The notes under the pieces were generated by a model. The model was not told the DNA's origin, made no database searches, and worked only from the letters and a program-made list of their open reading frames with translations. Positions 7,111-15,024 of a stretch of DNA of 16,219 bases are shown one piece after another (the stretch's first letter is position 1; the number at the start of each line of letters is the position of its first letter). The DNA is from Paracoccaceae bacterium (lineage in GTDB: Bacteria; Pseudomonadota; Alphaproteobacteria; Rhodobacterales; Rhodobacteraceae): contig WTGT01000191.1 in assembly GCA_011523445.1 (NCBI GenBank), positions 1-16,219 on the forward strand. The letters run 5' to 3'. A program made the translations under genes and the position numbers.

Positions 7111-8409
7111 TCAATATCGACTGGCAATGGGAAGCTCCTCTGCCGGGAAAAGCGATATGACCTCACAACCCTTATCCGTCACAACGACTTCCTCTTCGAT
7201 TCTGGCCGCAGAATACCCATCATCGGCCGGACAATAGGTCTCCAAGGCAAATACCATACCGGTTTGAATCTCCATCGGATTATCAAGACTCACAGCACGA
7301 CTTATGATCGGTCGTTCATGCAGAGCCAAACCCAGACCATGCCCAAATTGCAGACCGAAGGCAGCAAGTTCATTTGGAAAGCCAATGGATTCTGCTGTTG
7401 GCCAAAGCTTGGCAACAGTGTCCGTGGTTACCCCGGGTCTTATGGCCTGGATAGCAGCATCAAGCCATTCACGTGCCTTGATATAGGCATCATTCTGAGA
7501 AGGTGTGGCCCGCCCTATGTTGAAGGTTCGATAATAGCAAGTACGGTAACCCTGGTAGGATTGTAGAATGTCAAAGAAGGCTTGGTCACCCGGTCGGAAA
7601 TAGCGATCCGTGAAATTATGTGGATGCGGGTTGCATCTTTCCCCCGAAATGGCATTGATGGCTTCAACATCATCACTGCCCATTTCATAGAGCATCTTGT
7701 TGGCCAGAGCCACGATGTCGTTTTCACGGACACCGGGTTTCAGGTTCTCGTAGATCATGTGGTAAGTTCCGTCAACCATGCTTGCAGCCTGGGTCAGAAG
7801 TTGAATCTCGTCCCAATTCTTGATTTCACGTGCCGAAAGCATGACTTGTTGGCCATCCACCAAATTCAATCCGGCTTCCTGCAAGGCATGAAACATTGCC
7901 GTTTCAGCATAATCAACACCAACCGGCATATCGGCCATGCCCGCTTCCCGGATTAGGTCGGCAATTTCTTCGGCATAGTGTTTCATCAAGCCAAAACTTG
8001 GCGGGATTGTACCCCTCATACCAACAACACCGGCACGGCAATGATCGGGAAGCAACCAGTCGGAATATTTCCGATGGTGGACGGCAGCAGATCCAAAGTC
8101 CCAGACATAGGGGGATTCGTCACCTGTCAGCAGACAGAAACGACACATTTTATCTCGCTCCCATTCCCCAATCTTGGTTGCCGAGACATAGCGGATATTG
8201 TTGACGTCAAAAAGCAAAAGTGATCCACAATTGCTGTTTGCCAGGGCTTGCCTTGCACGAGAAAGTCGATAGCGACGCAGCCGGTCAAAATCCACACGGC
8301 GTTCAAAGTCGGTATTGGTATGTCCCCAGGCAGGTAGTCGGTCTTGCCAGTTCCAGTTTGGTTTCAGGTCCGCAGGTACCAAAACATTAGGTGTAAGTGC
8401 TCGGTTCAT
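7111..8409 (-). CDS. M24-family 'pita-bread' hydrolase or lyase (creatinase/DddP-like)
   Basis: This 432-residue protein has the two-domain layout of M24 proteins (Xaa-Pro peptidases, creatinase, ectoine hydrolase, DMSP lyase DddP). The N-terminal domain includes LLLFDVNNIRYVSATKIGEW and VWDFGSAAVHHRKYSDW, resembling the same part of DddP. The C-terminal catalytic domain carries ligands at Asp280 (FFDIL), His357 (FGHGLG), Glu390 (ALETY) and Glu405 (RIEEE). The second Asp of the usual set, expected eleven residues after the first, is Cys291 in YRTCYYRTF. Metal binding may thus be altered or lost, as in creatinase. Outside peptidases the family cleaves C-N or C-S bonds in small osmolyte-like compounds, which suits a gene beside an amino-acid-type importer; the actual reaction is unknown. 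The ATG at 8409 has AAAGGA eight bases upstream. It lies 103 bases behind the GST gene, the largest gap within the operon. Confidence 0.85.
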   Translation of the reverse strand: MNRALTPNVLVPADLKPNWNWQDRLPAWGHTNTDFERRVDFDRLRRYRLSRARQALANSNCGSLLLFDVNNIRYVSATKIGEWERDKMCRFCLLTGDESPYVWDFGSAAVHHRKYSDWLLPDHCRAGVVGMRGTIPPSFGLMKHYAEEIADLIREAGMADMPVGVDYAETAMFHALQEAGLNLVDGQQVMLSAREIKNWDEIQLLTQAASMVDGTYHMIYENLKPGVRENDIVALANKMLYEMGSDDVEAINAISGERCNPHPHNFTDRYFRPGDQAFFDILQSYQGYRTCYYRTFNIGRATPSQNDAYIKAREWLDAAIQAIRPGVTTDTVAKLWPTAESIGFPNELAAFGLQFGHGLGLALHERPIISRAVSLDNPMEIQTGMVFALETYCPADDGYSAARIEEEVVVTDKGCEVISLFPAEELPIASRY

Positions 8410-8512
8410 CGGTAATATCCTTTACTAAAATAGTTCAATAAATGTTAGGTGTACTTGGTTAGGGTTAAATCCAGTGAATAATTTGTCCAATCTGAACAAA
8501 ACATCAAACGGT
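8410..8512. other. Spacer between GST and M24 genes
   Basis: This AT-rich spacer of 103 bases is the widest in the eleven-gene run. It contains the ribosome site of the M24 gene and part of a weak operator-like palindrome at its right end. I see no hairpin with a T-run and no convincing promoter; TTGATG and AATTAT-like boxes on the minus strand are poor matches. Confidence 0.4.
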
Positions 8513-8516
8513 TCAA
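8503..8516. promoter_or_regulatory. Possible third, weak LacI-type operator
   Basis: ATCAAACGGTTCAA keeps the AAxCGxTT core of LacI-family operators and resembles the two strong sites near 15108 and 15175, but the outer bases differ. It overlaps the GST stop codon and precedes the M24 gene on the minus strand. A role as an internal operator is only a suggestion. Confidence 0.2.
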
Positions 8517-9286
8517 TTGGTTTTCTGTTTAAGTTTGGCCAGATGAGGGTATTTCTCCGTAAGTAGAGAACCCTGGTAATAGGTAGCCTTGTAAGGTGTG
8601 TTCTCCTGAATCAGCTCAAGCCATAAGTTGATTGCGGGATACTTGTCCCATAGGTTGCCCAAATTGATATCATCCATGCGAACAACAACAGGCATGATCG
8701 TCAGGTCTGAGAGGGATATGGTATCTCCATACAGCCAGGGTCCGCCACTTTTCTTGATATACTGGGCCATCCTGTCAATGCCCCTTTGAAGACGTCCAAG
8801 TGCTTCATTCATGTCCTTGTCGGGGAAGCCGGTTCGACCCATTTTCATGAGGAATTCCCGCCTAAGGGGTTTGCTGTCGCACAAATCCTGAAACTCCTTT
8901 TCTGACATTGCCTGAAAATGGGGAAGAAAGGCAAGATTATAGGATGGAACACGAATGGCGGGAGTTGGTACCTCGTCGATAAATCTCATCTGGGAACGCA
9001 TCTCAGCAACGGCAACCGGATCGTCTGGTCTAAATGACGGGCTTTCCGGCAAGATGTCCTCCAGATATTCTAGAATGACGGCGCTGTCAATGATAGCCTG
9101 CCCATCATGAACCAATGTGGGAACAACACCATTGGGATTGATGGCAAGATATTCCGCTTTCAGTTGATCTCCGGCAAACAGATCCAGCTTATGCTCTTCA
9201 AAGGCGATACCCTTGGCATGCAACAAGTACCTGACTCGTTGGCTGCAAGTTGATTGGGGAGCGTTAAAAAGAATAAATTCAGACAT
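8513..9286 (-). CDS. Glutathione S-transferase family protein (beta-etherase LigF-like)
   Basis: This 257-residue cytosolic GST has an N-terminal thioredoxin-like domain (1-82) with an active-site start at PQSTCSQRVR (Ser12, Cys14), the cis-proline segment NPNGVVPTLVHDG, and the glutathione-binding DSAVILEYLED. The helical C-terminal domain runs from about 90 to 245, with the SDLTIMPVVVRMDD core after WLYGDTISL. Its length and several blocks (LEDILPES with RPDDP, FPDKDMNEALGRL) recall LigF-type beta-etherases, which break aryl ether bonds with glutathione, more than classical detoxifying GSTs. Within this operon it more likely acts on a pathway intermediate (ether or thioether cleavage, isomerisation) than in general detoxification; this is inferred. 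The start ATG is three bases behind the LivM stop, so translation is probably coupled. Confidence 0.88.
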   Translation of the reverse strand: MSEFILFNAPQSTCSQRVRYLLHAKGIAFEEHKLDLFAGDQLKAEYLAINPNGVVPTLVHDGQAIIDSAVILEYLEDILPESPSFRPDDPVAVAEMRSQMRFIDEVPTPAIRVPSYNLAFLPHFQAMSEKEFQDLCDSKPLRREFLMKMGRTGFPDKDMNEALGRLQRGIDRMAQYIKKSGGPWLYGDTISLSDLTIMPVVVRMDDINLGNLWDKYPAINLWLELIQENTPYKATYYQGSLLTEKYPHLAKLKQKTN

Positions 9287-9289
9287 TTT

Positions 9290-10321
9290 CTAGTCCCAAT
9301 TCAGGAATTGCGGGAGTTTTCCATGTTTGGCAAGTGTCCCCACAATTCCAAGAGGAAAAAATATCAAGGTCAACATCATGATCAGGCCGGTAGCCAGAAC
9401 ATTGATTTCGGAAGCACCAAGAGTTGCCACGAACAATTCATTGAAGGCAATAATTAGTATGGCACCAATAACTGGTCCTACAATCGTACCTTTTCCTCCG
9501 AGAACACACATCAGAACCATGTTAACGGAAATAAGAATGATAAGGAATATGTTGGGCCGGATATAGGTCAGATACTCACCCCAAACGGCGCCGGCAATAC
9601 CAACAAAAAAGGCCGATACTGCAAAGGCCAGAACCTTGTAAAGACGTGTGTTGATACCTGAACTCTCAGCCTTTATTTCATCCTTCGAGATTGCTCGCAG
9701 GCCAAGGCCAAACTTGGAATGCTTGATTTTATAACTGACCCAGACCGCAATTGCCGCCATAACGATAAATGCATAATAATAGGGTAGTTTGGCCCATTGG
9801 ACTGGGAGGTCGTTAACGGGCAAGGCAAGACCGGCAGCACCTCCTATAAACTCCCAGTTTTCGAAGACGATTCGAAAGATCATGACCAGGGCAAGAGAAG
9901 AAATGATGAAGGATGGACCTCGTACACGGAGTGTTACCAAACCGATACAATAACCGATAACAGCGGCCACCAGACCGGCCAGCGGAGCTATAATTATGGT
10001 CGAAATGTCCAACCGGGCAAAGATCATGCCGGCGAAATAACCGCCTATGGCAAAAAATACATTGTGACCCAACGAAATATAACCGGTAAACCCACCAAGT
10101 ATATTCCAGCCTGAGGCCATGACCACATAGCAAGCGGTGAATAGAGTCAGATGAATGACATAGTTGAAATTGCCAATCAATTGCAATGCCGGAAGAACCA
10201 GCAGGAGGGCCAATACCAGATAGGGAAACCACAGGCTTCTTTTCTTGTTTACGGCTATGGCAATGCTTTGGTTATACCGCTCACGGGCAGCCAGTATTTC
10301 GTCAGTTGCAAGTTCTGCCAT
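9290..10321 (-). CDS. livM: Branched-chain amino acid type ABC transporter permease (LivM family)
   Basis: This 343-residue integral membrane protein is the LivM half of the channel. After a charged N-terminal stretch (about 1-30, ending NKKRS) come many hydrophobic segments starting with LWFPYLVLALLLVLPALQL, and the family signature ASGWNILGGFTGYISLGHNVFFAIGGYFAG near 70-98. The ATPase-docking loop lies around SKFGLGLRAISKDEIKAESSGI (about 205-226), followed by KVLAFAVSAFFVGIAGAVWG. LivM-type proteins are usually 300-360 residues, so the size fits. Start: ATG at 10321, which overlaps the LivH stop by one base (TAATG). An open frame extends 71 residues further upstream to 10534, but it lies inside the LivH gene and has no permease character. 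Confidence 0.93.
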   Translation of the reverse strand: MAELATDEILAARERYNQSIAIAVNKKRSLWFPYLVLALLLVLPALQLIGNFNYVIHLTLFTACYVVMASGWNILGGFTGYISLGHNVFFAIGGYFAGMIFARLDISTIIIAPLAGLVAAVIGYCIGLVTLRVRGPSFIISSLALVMIFRIVFENWEFIGGAAGLALPVNDLPVQWAKLPYYYAFIVMAAIAVWVSYKIKHSKFGLGLRAISKDEIKAESSGINTRLYKVLAFAVSAFFVGIAGAVWGEYLTYIRPNIFLIILISVNMVLMCVLGGKGTIVGPVIGAILIIAFNELFVATLGASEINVLATGLIMMLTLIFFPLGIVGTLAKHGKLPQFLNWD

Positions 10322-11199
10322 TATGCCAACTCCGGCTTTTCGCCAAACAGCCCTTGCGGTCGTACCAGCAATACGACAAACAAGGCTATGAAGAATGTTA
10401 GGGTAGACCAGGTTGCACCAAAATAGGTGCCAACCAGGGCGGCAACTGCTGAAAGCAGGAATGCCCCGATAACCGTACCCAGGATTGAACCCATGCCACC
10501 AAGGACAACAAGGGACATCAGAATGACGATCCATTCCCAGTGTTTGGAAGGAAAAAAGGAAAAAATAAATGAAACCAATGCTCCGGCTGCTCCGGCAAGG
10601 GCAAGGCCAATTGCAAAACTGATCAAACCTACACGATTAACGTTAACCCCCAGCAATTCGGCGGCTTCACGGTTTTCGGTTGTCGCCCTTATGGCATAAC
10701 CCAGTCGTGAATATTTCAGAAACAAGGCCAATGCCGAAATTATGATTATCGATATGATTGAAGCATAGAGTTGGCCCTTTGGAATAAAGATGTCAGCCAA
10801 AAAGAAAGCCTCTGTGGCATAATCGGGAGAGGTTATGCGCTGAGTATTGGTAAAGGCCGTACCCAGCATGCCTTCGACAACCATGGCCAGGGCAAAGGTC
10901 AGGAGAACGGTCATCTCGGAATATTTGGCTGATCGGGCTTCCCTTTCAAAAACAAACCGATAGAGGATTGCACCTATGCATGCAAGAATGATTGCAGCCA
11001 CGGGCAGCATGAACATGGGTTCGATGTTGGATAAGCGAAATGGCCAATAAGCCACATAGGCACCAATCATGATCAGTGAGGGGTGGGCAAGATTAACGAT
11101 ACGCATCACCCCAAATATCAGACTTAGGCCCGAACCCATCAATGCGTATACCCCACCTAGGGCGATGCCCAGGATCAGGGTTTGGATTAATAGTGTCAT
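10321..11199 (-). CDS. livH: Branched-chain amino acid type ABC transporter permease (LivH family)
   Basis: This 292-residue membrane protein is the LivH half of the channel. It begins with the typical QTLILGIALGGVYALMGSGLSLIFGVMRIVNLAHPSL-type stretch at 6-42; the NLAHP position usually reads NLAHG. The C-terminal part holds the ATPase-docking loop RLGYAIRATTENREAAELLGVNVNRV (about 165-190), then AIGLALAGAAGALVSFIF and the final GGMGSILGTVIGAFLLS. It forms a heterodimer with LivM. The ATG at 11199 overlaps the LivF stop by four bases (ATGA), so translation is likely coupled. The name is given on family membership; the substrate may be an amino acid, amide, urea-like or aromatic compound rather than a branched-chain amino acid. 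Confidence 0.94.
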   Translation of the reverse strand: MTLLIQTLILGIALGGVYALMGSGLSLIFGVMRIVNLAHPSLIMIGAYVAYWPFRLSNIEPMFMLPVAAIILACIGAILYRFVFEREARSAKYSEMTVLLTFALAMVVEGMLGTAFTNTQRITSPDYATEAFFLADIFIPKGQLYASIISIIIISALALFLKYSRLGYAIRATTENREAAELLGVNVNRVGLISFAIGLALAGAAGALVSFIFSFFPSKHWEWIVILMSLVVLGGMGSILGTVIGAFLLSAVAALVGTYFGATWSTLTFFIALFVVLLVRPQGLFGEKPELA

Positions 11200-11927
11200 G
11201 GCTTATCCTTTCTACCACCCAGGTAGAGTTCCTGGATTCGGGGATCTTCAAGAATTTCTTGGGCTGGACCATCGAATAAACTGCGACCCAAATCCAAGAC
11301 GACACCCCAATCTGAGTATTTTAGTCCCATAAGTGCATTTTGCTCCACAAGGATAATTGTAATCCCTTCCTTGGCCATTATTTGCATGACCTCAAAAACC
11401 TCACGTACTATTTTGGGAGCAAGTCCAAGGGAGGGCTCATCCAGCATAACGATTTCAGGCTTGAGAATCATTGTCCTTGCCATGGAAAGTATTTGCTGCT
11501 GACCGCCAGATAAAGTACCAGCGTGTTGACTGTGCCTTTCCTTGAGGATTGGAAATTGCTCTTCTATTTCGCCAATTCTGTTATTCAGGTAGGAATCGTC
11601 CGTAATAGAATAACCACCCATTCGCAGATTTTCCCGAACCGTCATTTTGGGAAACAAGGCTCTTTCCTGAGGTACAAAGCAGATTCCCTTTCTGAGTATT
11701 TGATCCGGGCGAAGTCCCTTTAGGCTTTCACCCTTATATCGGACATCACCTTCCCGTACTTTCAACATGCCCACGATGGCCTTTAACAGAGTTGATTTAC
11801 CTGCTCCGTTTGGTCCTATAATACAATGAACTTTCCCTGGATGGACCGAAAGATCGGCTCCATTGAGAATGGCCGGACCATCACCATAGCCAGCCACAAC
11901 TCCAGTTGCTTCCAAAAGTTTACTCAT
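11196..11927 (-). CDS. livF: ABC transporter ATP-binding protein (LivF family)
   Basis: This 243-residue cytoplasmic ATPase powers the Liv-type importer. Walker A is GPNGAGKST near residues 38-46, the Q-loop lies in FVPQERALFP, the ABC signature is LSGGQQQ near 138-144, Walker B is IVMLDEPSLGLAP, and the H-loop position reads VEQNAL, with Gln in place of the usual His, which is common in LivF proteins. The AGYG(D/S)G opening and the QELYLGG ending are typical of LivF. It overlaps LivG and LivH by four bases at each end. All motifs needed for ATP binding are intact, so the transporter should be active. Confidence 0.95.
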   Translation of the reverse strand: MSKLLEATGVVAGYGDGPAILNGADLSVHPGKVHCIIGPNGAGKSTLLKAIVGMLKVREGDVRYKGESLKGLRPDQILRKGICFVPQERALFPKMTVRENLRMGGYSITDDSYLNNRIGEIEEQFPILKERHSQHAGTLSGGQQQILSMARTMILKPEIVMLDEPSLGLAPKIVREVFEVMQIMAKEGITIILVEQNALMGLKYSDWGVVLDLGRSLFDGPAQEILEDPRIQELYLGGRKDKP

Positions 11928-12667
11928 TCCGTGTTCTCTGATGTTCCACCCAGATAAGCTTCCAGAACCTCAGGGTCATTTTGAACCTCATCGGGAGTTC
12001 CATTGGCAATTACCTTTCCCTGGGCCATCACTACAACCTTGTCGGAGAGTTGCATGATAAGGTCCATGTTATGTTCTACAATAAGGACCGTAAGGCCCTG
12101 TTCATTCAAGCGGCGGATATGATTGACAATCTCGTCTAGAAGTGTTGGGTTAACCCCGCCAGCAGGTTCGTCAAGAAGAATTATTTTCGGATCGCTCATC
12201 AACAATGCAGCAAGATCCATTAGCTTTTTTTGACCATAACTGAGATTGGAACCGTCTTCATGGGCAATTCTGGTTATCCCTAGAAAATCCAGTATACCAA
12301 TTGCCTTATCGATTTCATCAGGACTCATTGCCGGTTTGAGCAAGTCCTTCCATCCGCGGGTTTTCGACTGGCAAATAATGTTTTCAAGTACGGTCATGTC
12401 GGCTAGGTTACGAGAAATTTGAAATGTTCTGGAAAGTCCTCGGGCCGTGATTTGATGTGGTCGAAACTGATCAATGCGTTCACCATCAAGCCAGATTTCA
12501 CCACTTGTTGGAGTCATGGTACGGCTGATGCAGTTGAAGGCCGTGGTCTTGCCGGCACCATTGGGTCCAATCAGGGCAGTAATGCGACCTTCTTCGGCAA
12601 CAAAACTGCAATTATCAACAGCCTTGATTCCACCGAAATGCTTCGAAAGTTCCTTAACTTCAAGCAT
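11924..12667 (-). CDS. livG: ABC transporter ATP-binding protein (LivG family)
   Basis: This 247-residue ATPase is the partner of LivF. The opening LSKHFGGIKAVDNCSF is typical of LivG. Walker A is GPNGAGKTT at 34-42, the Q-loop region is LSRTFQISRNLADMTVLEN, the signature reads LSYGQKKLMDLA (LSYGQ rather than LSGGQ is normal in LivG), Walker B is KIILLDEPAGGVNP, and the H-loop is VEHNMDLIM. The family's C-terminal extension ends EVLEAYLGG. It comes first of the four Liv-type channel genes and starts 78 bases behind the binding-protein gene, beyond a strong hairpin; GAGGG about ten bases before the ATG may be the ribosome site. Confidence 0.95.
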   Translation of the reverse strand: MLEVKELSKHFGGIKAVDNCSFVAEEGRITALIGPNGAGKTTAFNCISRTMTPTSGEIWLDGERIDQFRPHQITARGLSRTFQISRNLADMTVLENIICQSKTRGWKDLLKPAMSPDEIDKAIGILDFLGITRIAHEDGSNLSYGQKKLMDLAALLMSDPKIILLDEPAGGVNPTLLDEIVNHIRRLNEQGLTVLIVEHNMDLIMQLSDKVVVMAQGKVIANGTPDEVQNDPEVLEAYLGGTSENTE

Positions 12668-12701
12668 TATTGTTTCTGCCCTCTACTTGTGTATCTACGG
12701 T

Positions 12702-12729
12702 ACCCGCCACCAGCAATTAGGTGGCGGGT
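12702..12729 (-). promoter_or_regulatory. Strong hairpin between binding-protein gene and livG
   Basis: A perfect ten-base-pair GC-rich stem, ACCCGCCACC (12702-12711) with GGTGGCGGGT (12720-12729), and an eight-base loop. It lies 15 bases beyond the binding-protein stop on the minus strand. The following sequence is not T-rich, so full termination is unlikely. It probably stabilises the binding-protein mRNA or dampens read-through into livGFHM, giving more binding protein than channel. Confidence 0.75.
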
Positions 12730-12744
12730 CGAACTTATTTTACT

Positions 12745-14016
12745 CTAGAATCCCTGCTTGGGATAGGTCATGCTTTGAACTCCTTCAAATTCATCAGTTG
12801 GATAAACAAACTGGAGTTCACCATCATTCCATTGGGACATGAGGAACGGCTTATCCTTAGGAAGTCCACGCTCATCCCAGGCAAATCGACCAAGTATCGT
12901 TCTCACCGGATCATCGGTCGTTCGTGCCTTTAGCCAGGCTGACATCGCATCATTGTCTGTCGAACCTGCCCCCATAATGGCTTGTTCTATACCTTGGCAA
13001 ACCGCAAAGGGTATGGCACTGTCTTCATCGGGAGCTTGGCCATAGGCAGCTTCAAAAGCCTTTACAAAATCCTGATTGGAGAAGGGTTCACCAGCCAGGA
13101 GTCCCTGAAATGGCACTGCCGGATGCCAAGATGTATGTACCAGAACCGAATTAGAGGATTCGCCTGTTCCCTCAAGATATTCCGACTGGGTTCCTTGGCT
13201 GAAATAAACCATTTTGGGTTCAGCCTGTACAGTCTTGAGTGCACGGGTGATTTGCACGGCTTCTTCGGCCGAGGCTGTCAAACCCACTATGAGTTCGGCA
13301 CCAGATCTCTTGATTGAATTGGCCAAGGTCAACCAGTCATTGAATCCTTCTTCCGGCCACTTTTCAGAGTAGACAATCTCGATGCCTGCATCCACGAGGA
13401 AGCCAGGGGCGAGGTCTTCAACGACACTACCGTCAGCTGGGTCCATGACTTCCATGCCAAGAAGACCTGCTTCAACAGCATTGGCAAAGAAATCATCAGC
13501 AGCTACTACCGCTGCAGTTGCGGGCTTGTCATCGGCAGGCACCAGATCTTCCAAAATGCCCTGAAGGGTTGCCCCGACATATTCTGCTGCACTTGGTTGG
13601 AAGTAGAACACTTTTTGATGTCCCTGGGTGTAGATTCGTAATGCACCACCTGCTGGTAGTGGGTGAACAAAACCATTCTTTTCCAGTATGTTGGCTACAG
13701 GGAAACTCAAGCGCGATGAGAAGGTACCGAATACGGCATCAACCTGATCGACATTGATGAATCGCTCATATTGATTGATAGCGGTGGCGGGGTCGGATCG
13801 GTTGTCGGACATAATGAGATTGACCTGTTCTCCCATTATTCCACCTTTTTCATTGATCAAATCAACACAGAGTTGATATCCCTGTTCATGCTTTGAACCA
13901 GCGATTGAGAAACCCCCGGTGAGGGGTAGAGATGCGCCGATTTTGATTTCGGCTATGGTGGGTGTCGCCAGCAATACCGTCAGGGTAGCTGCGATACCAA
14001 TAAACTGCTTTTTCAT
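12745..14016 (-). CDS. Amino acid/amide ABC transporter, periplasmic binding protein (HAAT family)
   Basis: This 423-residue protein is the receptor of the Liv-type importer (family 6 periplasmic binding protein, LivJ/LivK/AmiC fold). A signal peptide covers about 1-22 (MKKQFIGIAATLTVLLATPTIA), followed by the characteristic EIKIGASLPLTGGFSIAG. Other family marks are GYQLCVDLINEKGGIMGEQV, DNRSDPATAINQYERFI and GTFSSRLSFPVANILEKNGF. It is longer than LivK (about 350 mature residues), as is common for HAAT proteins handling non-canonical ligands. Start: the ATG at 14016 has GGAGG five bases upstream; an in-frame ATG at 14028 would put that ribosome site inside the gene. It sits 36 bases behind the reductase gene and ahead of livG, with the strong hairpin between. 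The ligand is unknown and would reveal the substrate of the whole operon. Confidence 0.93.
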   Translation of the reverse strand: MKKQFIGIAATLTVLLATPTIAEIKIGASLPLTGGFSIAGSKHEQGYQLCVDLINEKGGIMGEQVNLIMSDNRSDPATAINQYERFINVDQVDAVFGTFSSRLSFPVANILEKNGFVHPLPAGGALRIYTQGHQKVFYFQPSAAEYVGATLQGILEDLVPADDKPATAAVVAADDFFANAVEAGLLGMEVMDPADGSVVEDLAPGFLVDAGIEIVYSEKWPEEGFNDWLTLANSIKRSGAELIVGLTASAEEAVQITRALKTVQAEPKMVYFSQGTQSEYLEGTGESSNSVLVHTSWHPAVPFQGLLAGEPFSNQDFVKAFEAAYGQAPDEDSAIPFAVCQGIEQAIMGAGSTDNDAMSAWLKARTTDDPVRTILGRFAWDERGLPKDKPFLMSQWNDGELQFVYPTDEFEGVQSMTYPKQGF

Positions 14017-14021
14017 TTTTT

Positions 14022-14026
14022 CCTCC
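14022..14026 (-). promoter_or_regulatory. Ribosome binding site deciding the HAAT binding-protein start
   Basis: GGAGG on the minus strand, five bases before the ATG at 14016. It favours MKKQFIG as the N-terminus over the four-residue longer form. Confidence 0.8.
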
Positions 14027-14052
14027 ATAATATTGAATAGCAGTGGAATTAC

Positions 14053-15024
14053 CTATTGAGGTTCGTCTTGATCCGAAATCTCCAAACCCGTGGGGTAAGG
14101 AGAATTTTCACTTTCAAGTTTCATGCCTGATGCGAGGGCCAAAGTTTGCAGTATGGCTGCAAAATCCATTTCCAGATATTCTGCTGGATCGTCCTGGAGT
14201 TGTGCAGCGCCAAAATGAGATTGCAAAACTTCACGTGTAATTGCGGAAGTAGGCATGTTGACACCAAGTTCACCAGCTGCCACCCTCCCCAGGTCTAAAT
14301 CCTTTTTCAGCAAATGCGGGGTAAAGGTTGTTGACCAGTCAAGATTTATCAAGGCATTTGATTTGTACCGTGTAAAGATCGAACCCATTACCGAATTGTT
14401 GATGAAATCCAGAAAATCACGGCGAGGAACACCGGCTTTATTGGTTAATAATGTCATTTCAGCAAGGCTTGTGATGACAGTACCCAGGAATAGGTTGTGG
14501 GCAATTTTGCAAAACCTGGCAAGTTCTCCTTCGCCCACATATGACACTCCTCTCACAGCGAAAGTAGAAATTATCGGTTTTACCTTATCGAATGCTTCAC
14601 GTGGTCCTGATACAACCGAACTCAGTTTACCTGCCTTGACACATTTGCCGGTGCCGCTAACGGGTGCCGCCAGGAAAATACAACCTTTTTCATTCACACG
14701 GTTTCGAATATCGGCCGACTGATCGACAGCAATGGATGAGCAGTCAAGCAGGATTTCTGGAGATTCCTTACCTGTAAGGACACCATTTTCACCGAAATAG
14801 ACCTGCTCAAGGTCCTTGCCGGTAGATACCATAGTGCCCAAGACATCGACCGAAGCCAGTTGGTCAGGACTATCAACCAATACTGCCCCCTTCGTGACTA
14901 GGGGTTCTGCCTTCGATTGGGTGCGATTCCAGACTTTTACCGTATACCCGGCATCCAACAAACGTTCAACCATGGCATAACCCATGCGGCCGATTCCTAT
15001 CCATCCGATGACTAGATCACTCAT
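14053..15024 (-). CDS. 3-hydroxyisobutyrate dehydrogenase family NAD(P)-dependent oxidoreductase
   Basis: This 323-residue protein belongs to the beta-hydroxyacid dehydrogenases (3-hydroxyisobutyrate, tartronate semialdehyde and glyoxylate/succinic semialdehyde reductases). The Rossmann motif is GIGRMGYAM at 10-18. WNRT at 32-35, after the second strand, suggests NADP(H) preference. The substrate motif reads LDCSSIAVDQS (93-103), the second AAPVSGTGKCVKAGKLS (119-135), where the first Ala is usually Asp, and the catalytic lysine is Lys173 in FCKIAHN. The tail after about 300 is longer than in typical members and looks polar and disordered. It is the first gene of the operon, with AAAGGAAG upstream of the ATG at 15024 and a leader of about 100 bases. 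The substrate is probably a short hydroxy acid or semialdehyde made in the pathway. Confidence 0.9.
   Translation of the reverse strand: MSDLVIGWIGIGRMGYAMVERLLDAGYTVKVWNRTQSKAEPLVTKGAVLVDSPDQLASVDVLGTMVSTGKDLEQVYFGENGVLTGKESPEILLDCSSIAVDQSADIRNRVNEKGCIFLAAPVSGTGKCVKAGKLSSVVSGPREAFDKVKPIISTFAVRGVSYVGEGELARFCKIAHNLFLGTVITSLAEMTLLTNKAGVPRRDFLDFINNSVMGSIFTRYKSNALINLDWSTTFTPHLLKKDLDLGRVAAGELGVNMPTSAITREVLQSHFGAAQLQDDPAEYLEMDFAAILQTLALASGMKLESENSPYPTGLEISDQDEPQ

Noticed and set aside
7111..8409. Calling the M24 protein a DMSP lyase (DddP)
   Set aside because: The resemblance is partial, a metal ligand is changed to Cys, and no acrylate-handling genes (AcuI, AcuK or PrpE type) are nearby.
10322..10534. 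N-terminal extension of the LivM reading frame by 71 residues
   Set aside because: It lies entirely inside livH, has no membrane or family character, and the ATG at 10321 overlaps the livH stop in the usual operon manner.
9290..14028. Many plus-strand open frames of 60-155 codons opposite the transporter and dehydrogenase genes
   Set aside because: They are antisense shadows of well-conserved genes, with no family resemblance and no ribosome sites.
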